NCBI GenBank assembly: GCA_947373155.1
Contig: CANBWO010000002.1
Span: 1 to 64,000, forward strand
DNA length: 64,000 nucleotides
Direction: 5' to 3'
From: Microbacteriaceae bacterium
GTDB taxonomy: Bacteria > Actinomycetota > Actinomycetes > Actinomycetales > Microbacteriaceae
How positions within the stretch are numbered: position 1 is the stretch's first letter; every line of letters begins with the position of its first letter. A program made the translations under genes and the position numbers. The notes under the pieces are model-generated. The model had not been told where the DNA came from. It saw only the letters and a program-made list of their open reading frames with translations, and did no database searches. This document shows positions 7,713 to 16,052 of the stretch, piece after piece.

Positions 7713-8486
7713 ATGACACTTCCAGCTCTATATCTTTCGCACGGTGCGCCACCGCTGCTCGATGACGAACTTTGGAAAAGCCAGTTGGTTCACTGGTCGG
7801 GCCAGATCCAAAAGCCGAAAGGTATTTTGGTTATTAGCGCACACTGGGAAAACGCTCCCGTGGCTATCAGTTCCACCGATGCGAATACCCCCTTGATTTA
7901 TGACTTTGGCGGTTTTGCTCCCCGGTTTTACAAGGAAACCTATGCAACTCCTGATGCGGCTTGGTTGGGTTCGCTTGTGGCATCGTTGATGCCCGATCAC
8001 GAACCATTGCACCAGAGCGCCAAACGCGGGCTTGACCACGGGGCCTGGGTCCCAATCAAAATCATGTATCCAGACGCCGACATCCCGGTTATTCAGCTTT
8101 CGCTACCCACCCACGACCCCATCAAGTTGCTGGAACTGGGCCGCCGTCTCAAGCCATTGCGTGACCATGGTGTTTTGATTGTCGGCTCCGGATTTATGAC
8201 TCACGGGCTGCCGTTCCTTCGGGAGTTCCGAATCGATGCGGCGGCGCCCGGATGGTCATCGGAGTTCGATATTTGGGCTAAAGAGGCCTTGGAACGCGGC
8301 GATCTGGAAAGCCTAATCAACTACAAGACCTTGGCCCCCGGCATGCCTTACGCTCACCCCACGGTTGAACACTTCACCCCACTTTTTGTAACACTCGGCG
8401 CCGCCACCAATGCTGAGTCGGCAGTTGCTGAGAAGATTGACGGGTATTGGATGGGATTGTCCAAACGGTCCTTTGAGGTGGTCTAA
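7713..8486 (+). CDS. LigB-superfamily extradiol dioxygenase, DODA/YgiD type
   Basis: Non-haem metal dioxygenase of class III, 257 residues. Candidate metal and active-site His are at H10 (YLSHGAPP), H44 (ISAHWEN), H109 (LDHGAWVP) and H164 (GFMTHGLPF), the usual DODA pattern in order. Plant and bacterial DODA proteins open catechol rings such as DOPA; the bacterial substrate is usually unknown. It has its own strong promoter and is followed after 5 nt by an alpha/beta hydrolase, so the two are probably cotranscribed. Those neighbours suggest a small aromatic or ester substrate, but no complete catabolic pathway is visible. Confidence 0.88.
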   Translation: MTLPALYLSHGAPPLLDDELWKSQLVHWSGQIQKPKGILVISAHWENAPVAISSTDANTPLIYDFGGFAPRFYKETYATPDAAWLGSLVASLMPDHEPLHQSAKRGLDHGAWVPIKIMYPDADIPVIQLSLPTHDPIKLLELGRRLKPLRDHGVLIVGSGFMTHGLPFLREFRIDAAAPGWSSEFDIWAKEALERGDLESLINYKTLAPGMPYAHPTVEHFTPLFVTLGAATNAESAVAEKIDGYWMGLSKRSFEVV

Positions 8487-8491
8487 AGCAC

Positions 8492-9142
8492 ATGGCGGTT
8501 TTTGCAGACGGCGCTGGAACCAGCCTTAGACGACCTCACGTTTTCGAGGCGGGCGAAGCTGGGGCTGATTCCAGAACCATCCTGCTGCTGCACGGCATGG
8601 GCGCCGATGAACACGATTTACTTGGCCTAGGTCGTCTTCTAGATTCCGGGGCGAACCTGCTTTCGCCCAGGGGAATGGTCCAGATCGAAGGGCTCAATCG
8701 TTTTTTCCTCAGATTTGCAGACGGATCTTTCGATGAAGATGGTTTGGCCCATGCCGCCGATGAGCTCGCAGGGTTTCTGAAAGCTGCCTCGGTGGAATAC
8801 GGTTTTGATTTGAATAGAGTCTGGGCTGCGGGTTTCTCGAATGGTTCAAATGCTGCTGTTGCCTTGTTGCAACGCCACCCCGAGCTGCTTCAGGGTATTT
8901 CGGTTTATTCGATCACTAAGGCATTAGCCGAACCTATCGGTGTTGCCGGTTCGCTAAATGGCAAGAAGGTTTTCATTGCCAACGGCGAGTTGGATCAGCA
9001 TGCCGGCATTGCGGTTCCGAGGCTCTTGGCAGCGCAACTTGAACAACTTGGCGCGGAAGTCGAACTCATGGAACACCAAGGTGGCCACAGCATTGTCATG
9101 GAACACGTGCGCCCTGTGATGCAATACCTGGCCAACCACTAA
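8492..9142 (+). CDS. Alpha/beta hydrolase, phospholipase/carboxylesterase family
   Basis: This 216-residue cytoplasmic hydrolase has the oxyanion-loop motif LLLHGMGADEHDL (residues 31-43), nucleophile elbow GFSNGSN with Ser116, acid Asp168 in NGELDQ and His199 in GGHS. These fit the small carboxylesterase/acyl-protein thioesterase (COG0400-like) group. No signal peptide. It begins 5 nt after the dioxygenase stop; cotranscription is likely. In many bacteria a YgiD/DODA-type dioxygenase is paired with such an esterase, but the substrate cannot be read from sequence. Confidence 0.88.
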   Translation: MAVFADGAGTSLRRPHVFEAGEAGADSRTILLLHGMGADEHDLLGLGRLLDSGANLLSPRGMVQIEGLNRFFLRFADGSFDEDGLAHAADELAGFLKAASVEYGFDLNRVWAAGFSNGSNAAVALLQRHPELLQGISVYSITKALAEPIGVAGSLNGKKVFIANGELDQHAGIAVPRLLAAQLEQLGAEVELMEHQGGHSIVMEHVRPVMQYLANH

Positions 9143-9170
9143 AGGCGTTAGCGGCTCCGCGGGTCGCCTG

Positions 9171-12100
9171 TTAGCTGGCCACCTGCTGCGCTTGTTTGGC
9201 TTTCCACTGTTTGTAGAGGTCTTTTAGATCCCACGCGTTCTCTGCCATCACCGATACTCCGCGAACTCCCGTTCGGCGGGTTTTGCCCGAGATCAAAACC
9301 AGCCGGGTGTTGAACAGAATATGACTACAACGCTTCTGAGCTTCATCGAAGAAAGTGGCATCGCTACAACCACTGCCGTCATCGAGGCTAATGAAAACCA
9401 CTCGCTTGCCAGATCGCATCGGTGGAGTTTGGGTAGCTACTCGAACCCCGGCTATCAGCACCTCGGTCTTATTTCGCAAACCCACTAGTTCGCTGGCCTG
9501 CACCACTCCCATTTCGTCTAGCATGGGTCGATAAAGTTCAATCACGTGTTGGCTCACATCTAGCTTTAGTAGCCGCAACTCGTTTTGCACCTTTGATTCC
9601 AGCGATGGCTCCGGGTTTCCGGTCGGCAGGGTCTCCGAATAGTCGAATTCCAGCATGGGTTGGTCGGGGTCTAGTTTGGGTCGCTTTTTTACGGCGTTCA
9701 ACTGCCGAACCTTAGCCATGATGTCGCCGCGCGTTATCTGGCGACTCTGGGAATCGCTACCCGCTCCGGCGCTGGAGACACCAAGCGACCCGAGGCCATC
9801 ACCGATACCCGCCAGCGAGTCTAGGGCGCCAACCAGAGCCAGATTCTCGAGGGTTCGGCGCGTGGGTTCGGCACGCAGGTAAAAGTCGCTCAAATCGGCA
9901 TAGGGAGCGTTCTTGATGATCCGCGCGATTTCGGTGACGCTGATACTTTGCAGTTCGGTGAGGGCAAGCCGCACCGCCAGTTGCTGATTGGGCAGTTTTT
10001 CAACCAGGTATTCATCGGTGGATTTATTTACATCCAGGGGCAGGATGTTTACCCCTAAGCGCCTGGCCTCGGTAAGCAATAGGCGCCGAGGATACATGCC
10101 CGGATCGTGAGTGAATAGCCCGGCCACAAACTCTGTGGGGTAGTGGGTCTTGAGCCAGGCACTCTGATAGGTGGGCATGGCAAAGGCGGCACCGTGAGCC
10201 TTGCAAAAACCAAAGCTGCCAAAGCTCTCTATGGTTGCCCAGACCTTATCGATAACTTTTTGTTCGTAGCCGTTTTCCGAGGATTTTTGCCTAAAGAAAC
10301 TCTCGATTTGTGGTTTTTGCCTCGGGTTTTCCAGCGAACGACGAAGTTCATCGGCTTTTGCCAGGCCGCATTTGGTCATCACGTTGAATATGCGCAGCAC
10401 GTGTTCGTGGAAAATGACCACACCAAAGGTTTCACGCAAAATGGGTTCCAGGTCTGGGTGCGGGTAAATGGCCTTGGCGAAACCGTGCCTGGCATCTAGA
10501 TAAGGGGCGATCATGTTGCCCTTCATGGGACCCGGGCGGAACAGTGAGATCTGGATGGTTAGGTCGTTGAAAACGGTGGGTTGGTGCTTGCCCGTTAGCT
10601 CGCGTTGGCCGGGGCTTTCAATCTGGAAAATACCCAGGGTGTTGGTGGTTCTAATCGATTTGAAGGTTTCTGGATCGTCTAGGGCAATGGCGTCGAGGTC
10701 TAACTCTTTTCCGCTAACTCGCGCAATCTCGCGCACCGCATAGGCCATGCTGCTCTGCATACGAACGCCAAGTACATCTAACTTGAGTAGGCCCATGGGA
10801 TCCATGTCGTCCTTGTCGAACTGACTCATGGGAAGCCCTAGACCACTGGGTTCAACCGGTGTGAGGCTTAGTAGCGAGGTGTCGCCCAGAATTACCCCGC
10901 ATGGGTGCATGGAAATGTGGCGGGGGAGTCGGTCTAGTCGCTCTGTGATATCTACCAGCAGGTTTAGTTTGCGATCGTGCTCAAGTGCCTCCGCCATCTT
11001 GGCAAGTTCTGGTTTGGTGGCGGCGGCCGCTCTGAAACTGCGCGCGCTAAAACGCCACACGTTTTTTGCGATGTCATCGATTTCGTCGTCTTCGAACCCA
11101 AGCGCCAAGCCGCTGTCTCGCACCGCACCTCGACCGCGGTAGGTGGATTGCATCGATAGCAGGGTGACGCGATCCGAGCCGTAGCGCTTAAAAATGGCTC
11201 GGTAGATTTCATGTCGGCGGGCAGATTCCACATCGATGTCTATATCGGGCAGGCTGGTGCGTTCGGTGCTCAAAAAGCGTTCGAATAGCAGGTCGTGTTC
11301 TATGGGATCCACACCGCTGATGCCCAGCAGATAGTTCACCAAAGACCCGGCACCGCTACCACGGGCCGCGGTTCGGATTTTCATGTCGCGAATCATCTGG
11401 GCCACATCGGCTACGGTCAAAAAATAGGTGGCAAACTCCAGTTTGTGAATGGTCATTAGTTCCGCTGCCAAGCGGTGTTGAACGGTCTGGAGTTTGGATT
11501 GGCTAATGCCGGGGTAACGCCAGCCGATTGCCTCATGCGTTTTTTGCCAGAGCAGCTCAAAAGGGTTTCCGGTTATGCCTAGAGCCGATTTTTCCGGGGT
11601 TTTTGGCCTGCCCCAATCGCAGTCTTTCACCGGGTTTAACCGGCAGCGGGTGGCCAGCGCGGCCGTGACATCTAAGAGTTTCTGTGCGCGCTTGTATTCG
11701 CGGCAAATCTCCTGGGCCACCTCAAGCATCTGACCGTGGGTTTTCAGCCAGGCTTGCGCGTTTGGTTGTGGCTCGAACATTCCAAGCGGTTCCAGATGCC
11801 GCGCGGCATCTAGTACGTCGGCTGTGAGGGCATCGTCTGGCGACAAATACCGGACCGCATTGGTTAACACCGCAGGTATGCCAAGGTGATCTGCCAGATC
11901 CACCAGTCTGGTGGCTTGCACGGTAGACCAGGTGCTGCCGGGTTCGGTAAGCAAGCTAACTATTTCTATTGCCAGTGCGCCCGGGGCCACAAAGTGGCGG
12001 CTCCAATCTGCCAGCGCGTTTAGCGCGGCGGAGCGATTGCTGGTGAGGGCGAGTTGGCCAAAGGGGTTATCTGGCGAGAGCACGGCGGTGGCGGTTGCCA

Positions 12101-12500
12101 CGTATCCGGTTTCGGAATCGCCTTGTTGCACCAGCGCCGCCAGCTGGGTGATGGTCAGCCCAGGCGGTTGTTTTTTGCCGTGTTGCTGTGCCACCGAAAC
12201 CAGCTTGCAAAGCGTGGCCCAACCGGCACCGCTGTTGTTGCCGTGAGCCAGAACGGTCACGCGGCCAATGGGTTTTGCGGTGTCGTCTAGCACCGCTAGG
12301 TCTACGCCAACTATGGGGTCTAGGCCCAGTTGCAAACAAGCCCCGATGTGCTTAACCGCGCCATACAGACCGTTGCGGTCCGTTATAGCGAGTGCGGTAG
12401 CGCCCATGGCGGCCGCGGCCTCTGCTAGGTACTCGGGGCGGGTAACCCCGTAGTGCCCCGAATAGGCAGATGCCACGTGAAGGTGAGTGAACTGGTACAT
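9171..12500 (-). CDS. dnaE2: Error-prone DNA polymerase III alpha subunit DnaE2
   Basis: This 1109-residue C-family polymerase is the translesion, SOS-mutagenesis type rather than the replicative DnaE1. An N-terminal PHP domain (THLHVASAYSGHYG near residue 5, LAITDRNGLYGAV near residue 37), the polymerase palm with catalytic Asp in SLPDIDIDVES, the thumb/fingers region and a C-terminal OB fold (VLIAGVRVATQTPP through FISLDDGSGCSDATFF) are all visible. Length is typical of DnaE2 and it lacks the longer C-terminus of DnaE1. It lies 26 nt after the DUF6504 gene and should be read from the LexA-controlled promoter upstream of that gene. ImuA and ImuB partners are not adjacent. Confidence 0.93.
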   Translation of the reverse strand: MYQFTHLHVASAYSGHYGVTRPEYLAEAAAAMGATALAITDRNGLYGAVKHIGACLQLGLDPIVGVDLAVLDDTAKPIGRVTVLAHGNNSGAGWATLCKLVSVAQQHGKKQPPGLTITQLAALVQQGDSETGYVATATAVLSPDNPFGQLALTSNRSAALNALADWSRHFVAPGALAIEIVSLLTEPGSTWSTVQATRLVDLADHLGIPAVLTNAVRYLSPDDALTADVLDAARHLEPLGMFEPQPNAQAWLKTHGQMLEVAQEICREYKRAQKLLDVTAALATRCRLNPVKDCDWGRPKTPEKSALGITGNPFELLWQKTHEAIGWRYPGISQSKLQTVQHRLAAELMTIHKLEFATYFLTVADVAQMIRDMKIRTAARGSGAGSLVNYLLGISGVDPIEHDLLFERFLSTERTSLPDIDIDVESARRHEIYRAIFKRYGSDRVTLLSMQSTYRGRGAVRDSGLALGFEDDEIDDIAKNVWRFSARSFRAAAATKPELAKMAEALEHDRKLNLLVDITERLDRLPRHISMHPCGVILGDTSLLSLTPVEPSGLGLPMSQFDKDDMDPMGLLKLDVLGVRMQSSMAYAVREIARVSGKELDLDAIALDDPETFKSIRTTNTLGIFQIESPGQRELTGKHQPTVFNDLTIQISLFRPGPMKGNMIAPYLDARHGFAKAIYPHPDLEPILRETFGVVIFHEHVLRIFNVMTKCGLAKADELRRSLENPRQKPQIESFFRQKSSENGYEQKVIDKVWATIESFGSFGFCKAHGAAFAMPTYQSAWLKTHYPTEFVAGLFTHDPGMYPRRLLLTEARRLGVNILPLDVNKSTDEYLVEKLPNQQLAVRLALTELQSISVTEIARIIKNAPYADLSDFYLRAEPTRRTLENLALVGALDSLAGIGDGLGSLGVSSAGAGSDSQSRQITRGDIMAKVRQLNAVKKRPKLDPDQPMLEFDYSETLPTGNPEPSLESKVQNELRLLKLDVSQHVIELYRPMLDEMGVVQASELVGLRNKTEVLIAGVRVATQTPPMRSGKRVVFISLDDGSGCSDATFFDEAQKRCSHILFNTRLVLISGKTRRTGVRGVSVMAENAWDLKDLYKQWKAKQAQQVAS

Positions 12501-12526
12501 TTATTAGAGCCTCTGGCTGAAAGCCT

Positions 12527-12856
12527 TTAGTTACCGAATACCCGAACCAGTTGCCAACGGTTACTGATGGCCTGATGAACCAACTCAAACTGCATTACCT
12601 GGTCTTGGCAGTTGGCCGAAAGCCGCCACATCTCGGTTTCTAATACACCGGCGCCGATTCCGCGCTGCACGCGAGCGGACTCTACCCACCATTCTTTGCG
12701 TGCGAACCAGCGCACCGGACGATTCATAACCAGAAAACACTGGTCGCGCCAACGAAACCCGATTGGTTCGCCGTTTTGGTTTACAGAGACCGTTACGGCC
12801 TCATCTACCCGAGTCATTTTGCCCCTTTTCTTGATCGCTCCAGGGTAAAAACCCAT
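12527..12856 (-). CDS. DUF6504 family protein, SOS-regulated partner gene of dnaE2
   Basis: The product (109 residues from ATG 12856) shows the DUF6504 pattern: EPIGFRWRDQCFLV, then RPVRWFARKEWWV, GIGAGVLETEMWRLSA and a terminal W.LVRV. Genes of this family accompany dnaE2/imuB in many actinobacteria and are thought to belong to the mutasome locus; no biochemical role is established. I chose ATG 12856 because GAGGTGG precedes it and because the longer open frame (to 12922) runs through the LexA operator and past the predicted transcription start. An internal ATG at 12817 is an alternative. The gene leads the dnaE2 operon. Confidence 0.85.
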   Translation of the reverse strand: MGFYPGAIKKRGKMTRVDEAVTVSVNQNGEPIGFRWRDQCFLVMNRPVRWFARKEWWVESARVQRGIGAGVLETEMWRLSANCQDQVMQFELVHQAISNRWQLVRVFGN

Positions 12857-12875
12857 TGCGACCCACCTCTGTTTT

Positions 12876-12891
12876 TCGAACAAATGTTCGA
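12876..12891. promoter_or_regulatory. LexA operator (SOS box), perfect palindrome
   Basis: TCGAAC-AAAT-GTTCGA is a perfect 6-4-6 inverted repeat and matches the actinobacterial SOS box TCGAAC-N4-GTTCGA exactly. It lies 20 nt upstream of the DUF6504 start and immediately downstream of the -10 box, so bound LexA would occlude the transcription start. Confidence 0.92.
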
Positions 12892-12899
12892 ACGTTAAG

Positions 12900-12927
12900 A
12901 GTCTATGCAGGGGCACTGACATTGCAA
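12900..12927 (-). promoter_or_regulatory. Promoter of the DUF6504-dnaE2 operon
   Basis: On the minus strand TTGCAA (12922-12927), a 16-nt spacer and TAGACT (12900-12905) form a plausible promoter; transcription would start near 12893, at the edge of the SOS box. Confidence 0.65.
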
Positions 12928-12989
12928 ATTGTTGGTTCAGCCAATGGTTGAAGGTTGTAGTGGCAACCGCACATCGATGCGTAAAAGAG

Positions 12990-13721
12990 CTAAATGGCTC
13001 TGATTAGCTCGCTGCCACTAGACGAAACCTTGCCTACCTCGGCGGAAACCTTGTGGAAGAGCGCATCACCGGCAACCACATCGCTGTCTAAGCCAATAGC
13101 TTGCAATAGATCAGCGTCACCTTCAATAGAGGAGTCCAACCAAACATCCAGGGTGTCGCCACTCAGGAACACTGGGTTGCGCTCGTGCAGGTGAGAAAGC
13201 TCGGGAGCCGAAGGCTTGGTCAGAATGGTTGTAGAAAGCAACCAGCGGGTTGGGTCGTTCGCAGCTTTATCGGGGTCCGCCCACCACTCGAACAATCCGG
13301 CGAAACCAAAAACCCCATCTTCGCCGGCATTCACGTAATAAGGCTGCTTGCTGCCATCTGAACCGACTACCCATTCGTAATAACCAGAAGCGGGAACCAG
13401 GCAACGCCTACGAATCACCGATTCCTTGAACGATGGTTTCTCTAAAACGGTTTCGATTCGAGCGTTGATTAGGGGAGAACCTTCGGTGGGGCTTTTGCTC
13501 CAGCGCGGAACCAGCCCCCATCTGGCGGAATGTAGTTCACGGCTAATTTCACCGATGGGCGAACCATCCAGGTCCTTTTCGAAAGCCCGATCCACCACAA
13601 TGGTCACGCGATTGGTGGGAGCCACGTTGAAACTCGGCGGAACCTCGTCGATAACCTCATCGGCTTCAAAAATGGTGGCAATCTGGCCACTGGTCTTAGC
13701 AACTACAAAACGCCCGCACAT
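12990..13721 (-). CDS. SOS response-associated peptidase (SRAP/HMCES/YedK family)
   Basis: SRAP proteins crosslink covalently to abasic sites in single-stranded DNA through Cys2 and shield them from cleavage. This 243-residue protein begins MCGR (Cys2 exposed after Met removal), has Asn32 in FNVAPT, Glu116 in SGYYEW and His179 in HLHERNPV, all the catalytic positions. The usual HxRMP motif reads HERNP here, a Met-to-Asn change next to the active site. The gene follows pabC with a 4-nt gap, so it is probably transcribed with it, and it lies directly upstream of the SOS-controlled dnaE2 operon. No SOS box is seen before SRAP itself. Confidence 0.93.
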   Translation of the reverse strand: MCGRFVVAKTSGQIATIFEADEVIDEVPPSFNVAPTNRVTIVVDRAFEKDLDGSPIGEISRELHSARWGLVPRWSKSPTEGSPLINARIETVLEKPSFKESVIRRRCLVPASGYYEWVVGSDGSKQPYYVNAGEDGVFGFAGLFEWWADPDKAANDPTRWLLSTTILTKPSAPELSHLHERNPVFLSGDTLDVWLDSSIEGDADLLQAIGLDSDVVAGDALFHKVSAEVGKVSSSGSELIRAI

Positions 13722-13725
13722 GGGT

Positions 13726-14526
13726 TTAGCGTATCTGAGCCGCCAGCATTCTCAAGCGCTTTTGAAACCCATCGATGTGCCGCGCCGCGCCAACCGGGCT
13801 TCCCAAATTTACCCAGTCGGTAACCAAGCGAATGCCGTGAAGTGAGCTAAGCGCCCAAATCTCGAGTCCAACCAAATCGGCTGGGCGAACGCGCTCCAAA
13901 CGGGTCTTGAAGCCCATTCCAGCGGCCAGAGCAAAGACTTCTTGGCGGGTAACGCTGTTGAGCCAGGGAACGCTGTGATCCGGAGCGCAAAGTACGTCGC
14001 CGCGCCACCAAACTAGTGCGCTCAGGGCGCCTTCTTCAACAATCCCCTCTGCAGACAGCAACACTGCTTCCTCGGCGTTGTGAACAATAGCCTTGCGACG
14101 AAGTTGAAAACCCAGACTTAGATCGGGGCCTTTTACCGTGGGGGAGACCCTAGGGTCTGGTTCGTCTAAAGTCCAAAGAGTAATTCCGTCTAGCTGCTCT
14201 GGTGCTTGCCTCAGCCGCAAATAAAGCGAGGGGGAGTTGGGCAGTTCGAGCCGGTTTGGTAGATGAAATTCGATACGCGGAAACCATCGACCAGATTCTG
14301 GTATCGCCTCATGAACCTGTTCAAAAAATGCGGGAAGCGAATCTGCAATTCCCGAGTCGGCGGCCACTGCCCATTCGGAGAAACGGTCAAAATGCGCTTG
14401 CAGGCTTCGGGCGCGACCCTCTTCTACTAACCAAGAATCCGCCGCTGCCAGGCACACTTCGTCTACGACATCGTTGCAGTCCACAAGCGCCCCGGAGTGA
14501 AAGCGCAAGAACTTGCCTTCTAGCAT
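13726..14526 (-). CDS. pabC: Class IV PLP-dependent aminotransferase, probable 4-amino-4-deoxychorismate lyase
   Basis: This 266-residue protein has the fold-type IV PLP enzyme pattern: a basic segment around FQLRRKAIVHNAEEAVLL carrying the likely cofactor Lys, followed by EGIVEEGALSALVWW, the conserved EG.V.EG.. element, and NSVTRQEV. PabC releases p-aminobenzoate and pyruvate from aminodeoxychorismate in folate synthesis. The divergently transcribed neighbour is pabB, which makes its substrate, so this role is much more likely than branched-chain or D-amino-acid transamination. A 111-nt shared promoter region separates the two. A glutamine amidotransferase (pabA) is not in the window. Confidence 0.8.
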   Translation of the reverse strand: MLEGKFLRFHSGALVDCNDVVDEVCLAAADSWLVEEGRARSLQAHFDRFSEWAVAADSGIADSLPAFFEQVHEAIPESGRWFPRIEFHLPNRLELPNSPSLYLRLRQAPEQLDGITLWTLDEPDPRVSPTVKGPDLSLGFQLRRKAIVHNAEEAVLLSAEGIVEEGALSALVWWRGDVLCAPDHSVPWLNSVTRQEVFALAAGMGFKTRLERVRPADLVGLEIWALSSLHGIRLVTDWVNLGSPVGAARHIDGFQKRLRMLAAQIR

Positions 14527-14564
14527 TTATGCTCCCCGGATTTTCAGCCACGCTGGGTTGCGCT

Positions 14565-14578
14565 TAACCTATAGGTTA
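14565..14578. promoter_or_regulatory. 14-bp palindrome, possible symmetric divergent -10 element between pabC and pabB
   Basis: TAACCTATAGGTTA is a perfect palindrome. TAACCT fits the TAnnnT -10 pattern on both strands, so one element could drive both pabC (start 32 nt beyond the expected TSS) and pabB. It could equally be a small repressor operator. No clear -35 boxes. Confidence 0.5.
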
Positions 14579-14637
14579 TTGGCAAAAATTAAGCCAAAAA
14601 ACCAAAGCTGATAACGAGCGGGAAACAGGAGGTTACA

Positions 14638-15966
14638 GTGCAACTTTTTAGCTTTCTGATGCGCAGCTGGATCCACCCCGCGGATGTGTTTGTCACTTTG
14701 TATTCCAAAGACCAAAACTCGTTTTGGCTGGATCGGGAGCACCACCCAACCGAGCGTTTCTCGGTTATGGGGCATGCTTTTCGGGATCAGGTTTACAGCA
14801 CCGCGCAAGCCTATGAAGCGCTGGAGTCAAGAGACGATTGGTCCAGGATTGCGGCAAGCGAATTACCATTTGCTTTCAGGCCAGGCTTTGTGGGAGTTTT
14901 TAACTACGCGGCCGAAGTCACGGAAATCCCCGAAGGCACTTGGTTAGAAGCCCGCGAGGCCTTCGTGTTTGACCACGAAAACAAACGAATGTTTCTAGTT
15001 GGGCATTTCGAGTCCGCGGAGCTCTTCGGAGAGTGGGTCAAGGCGGCTTTGCTGCGACTCTCGGTCTGTGGCGGGCAGGCAATCGGTTACAGGTTCAGGA
15101 ACTCCGCTAAATCCGCTCCCGTGCCAATCAAACTCAGGCATTCGTCCCAAGATTACCTAGGGCTTATTCGCCAGTCTCAGCGGTACATCGAGGCTGGAGA
15201 TGTTTATCAAATCTGCCTGACCAATCAGATCGACCTGAGCCACCAGAGCGATCCGCTCGAGACCTTTCTGAGGCTTCGCGAGTCTAATCCAGCTCCCTAT
15301 TCAGCCTTCATCAAAACCGCTGATTTCGCTGTGGTTTCTAGTTCCCCAGAGCAGTTCCTGAGTTTAAGCATCGATGGAAAAATCGCCACTAAACCGATCA
15401 AAGGAACCAGACCACGAAGCGTAGATAAAGAGCAAGATCAGGCGATTGCCCGCGAACTTGCAGCCGACCAAAAAGAGCGCGCCGAAAACCTAATGATTGT
15501 TGACCTGATGCGAAACGACCTGGCCAGGGTTTCGGTGCCAGAAACCGTTTCGGTTACCAAGCTCTTCCAAGTTGAGCAATACGCTACGGTTCACCAGCTG
15601 GTTTCTACCGTGGAGTCCCAGAAACTCACCGACCTAGCCCCTTCTCAGGTGATCGCAAGTGCTTTCCCCGGTGGTTCCATGACCGGGGCGCCAAAACTGA
15701 GAGCCATGCAAATCATAGATGCTCTCGAGGCGGCTCCTCGCGGAATCTACTCGGGAGCTTTGGGTTACCTGGGCAACGACGGAAGTTTTGACCTGGGAAT
15801 GACGATTCGGACTCTGGTTTTTCGCGGCGAATTAGTTTCTATCGGCGTCGGCGGCGGCATTACCAGCGACTCAAATCCGGAAGCCGAACTCGAGGAAACC
15901 AAACTGAAAGCCCGCGCCCTCTTGGCAGTGCTGAATGCGCCAGACCCATGGGCAGTTGCTTGGTAA
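14638..15966 (+). CDS. pabB: Aminodeoxychorismate synthase component I
   Basis: Chorismate-binding enzyme of the PabB/TrpE family, 442 residues, which aminates chorismate to aminodeoxychorismate for folate. The C-terminal catalytic half shows YQICLTNQIDL, FSSSPEQF-like VVSSSPEQFLS, KPIKGTRPR, ENLMIVDLMRNDL, VHQLVSTVES, FPGGSMTGAPK and GIYSGALGYLG, all family hallmarks. The KPIKGTRPR Lys is the residue used by PabB to form a covalent intermediate, favouring PabB over TrpE. Start is GTG with an excellent AGGAGG 7 nt upstream. It is divergent from pabC. Confidence 0.9.
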   Translation: MQLFSFLMRSWIHPADVFVTLYSKDQNSFWLDREHHPTERFSVMGHAFRDQVYSTAQAYEALESRDDWSRIAASELPFAFRPGFVGVFNYAAEVTEIPEGTWLEAREAFVFDHENKRMFLVGHFESAELFGEWVKAALLRLSVCGGQAIGYRFRNSAKSAPVPIKLRHSSQDYLGLIRQSQRYIEAGDVYQICLTNQIDLSHQSDPLETFLRLRESNPAPYSAFIKTADFAVVSSSPEQFLSLSIDGKIATKPIKGTRPRSVDKEQDQAIARELAADQKERAENLMIVDLMRNDLARVSVPETVSVTKLFQVEQYATVHQLVSTVESQKLTDLAPSQVIASAFPGGSMTGAPKLRAMQIIDALEAAPRGIYSGALGYLGNDGSFDLGMTIRTLVFRGELVSIGVGGGITSDSNPEAELEETKLKARALLAVLNAPDPWAVAW

Positions 15967-15982
15967 CCTTATTGCTTGAAGA

Positions 15983-16018
15983 TTAGCCAGATTCCCGCTG
16001 GCTAACCCGTGGTTTTTT
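15983..16018 (+). terminator. Probable terminator between pabB and leuS
   Basis: TTAGCCAG pairs with CTGGCTAA around a 7-nt loop; a run of six T follows seven nt later. The gap before the T run makes it a weaker candidate. I saw no T-box before leuS. Confidence 0.6.
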
Positions 16019-16052
16019 GCATTGAAATCTGCAACTAGAAACAAGTGAGTAA

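Noticed and set aside
9143-9168. GC-rich inverted repeat between the hydrolase and dnaE2 as a bidirectional terminator
   Set aside because: The inner loop is too small and there is no T tract on either strand.
12857-12922. Longer DUF6504 protein starting at 12922
   Set aside because: It would translate through the LexA operator and begin upstream of the likely transcription start; ATG 12856 has an RBS.
15967-16052. T-box riboswitch before leuS (and likewise before glyS, 37483-37566)
   Set aside because: Both gaps are under 90 nt, too short for a T-box, and no T-box sequence core is present.
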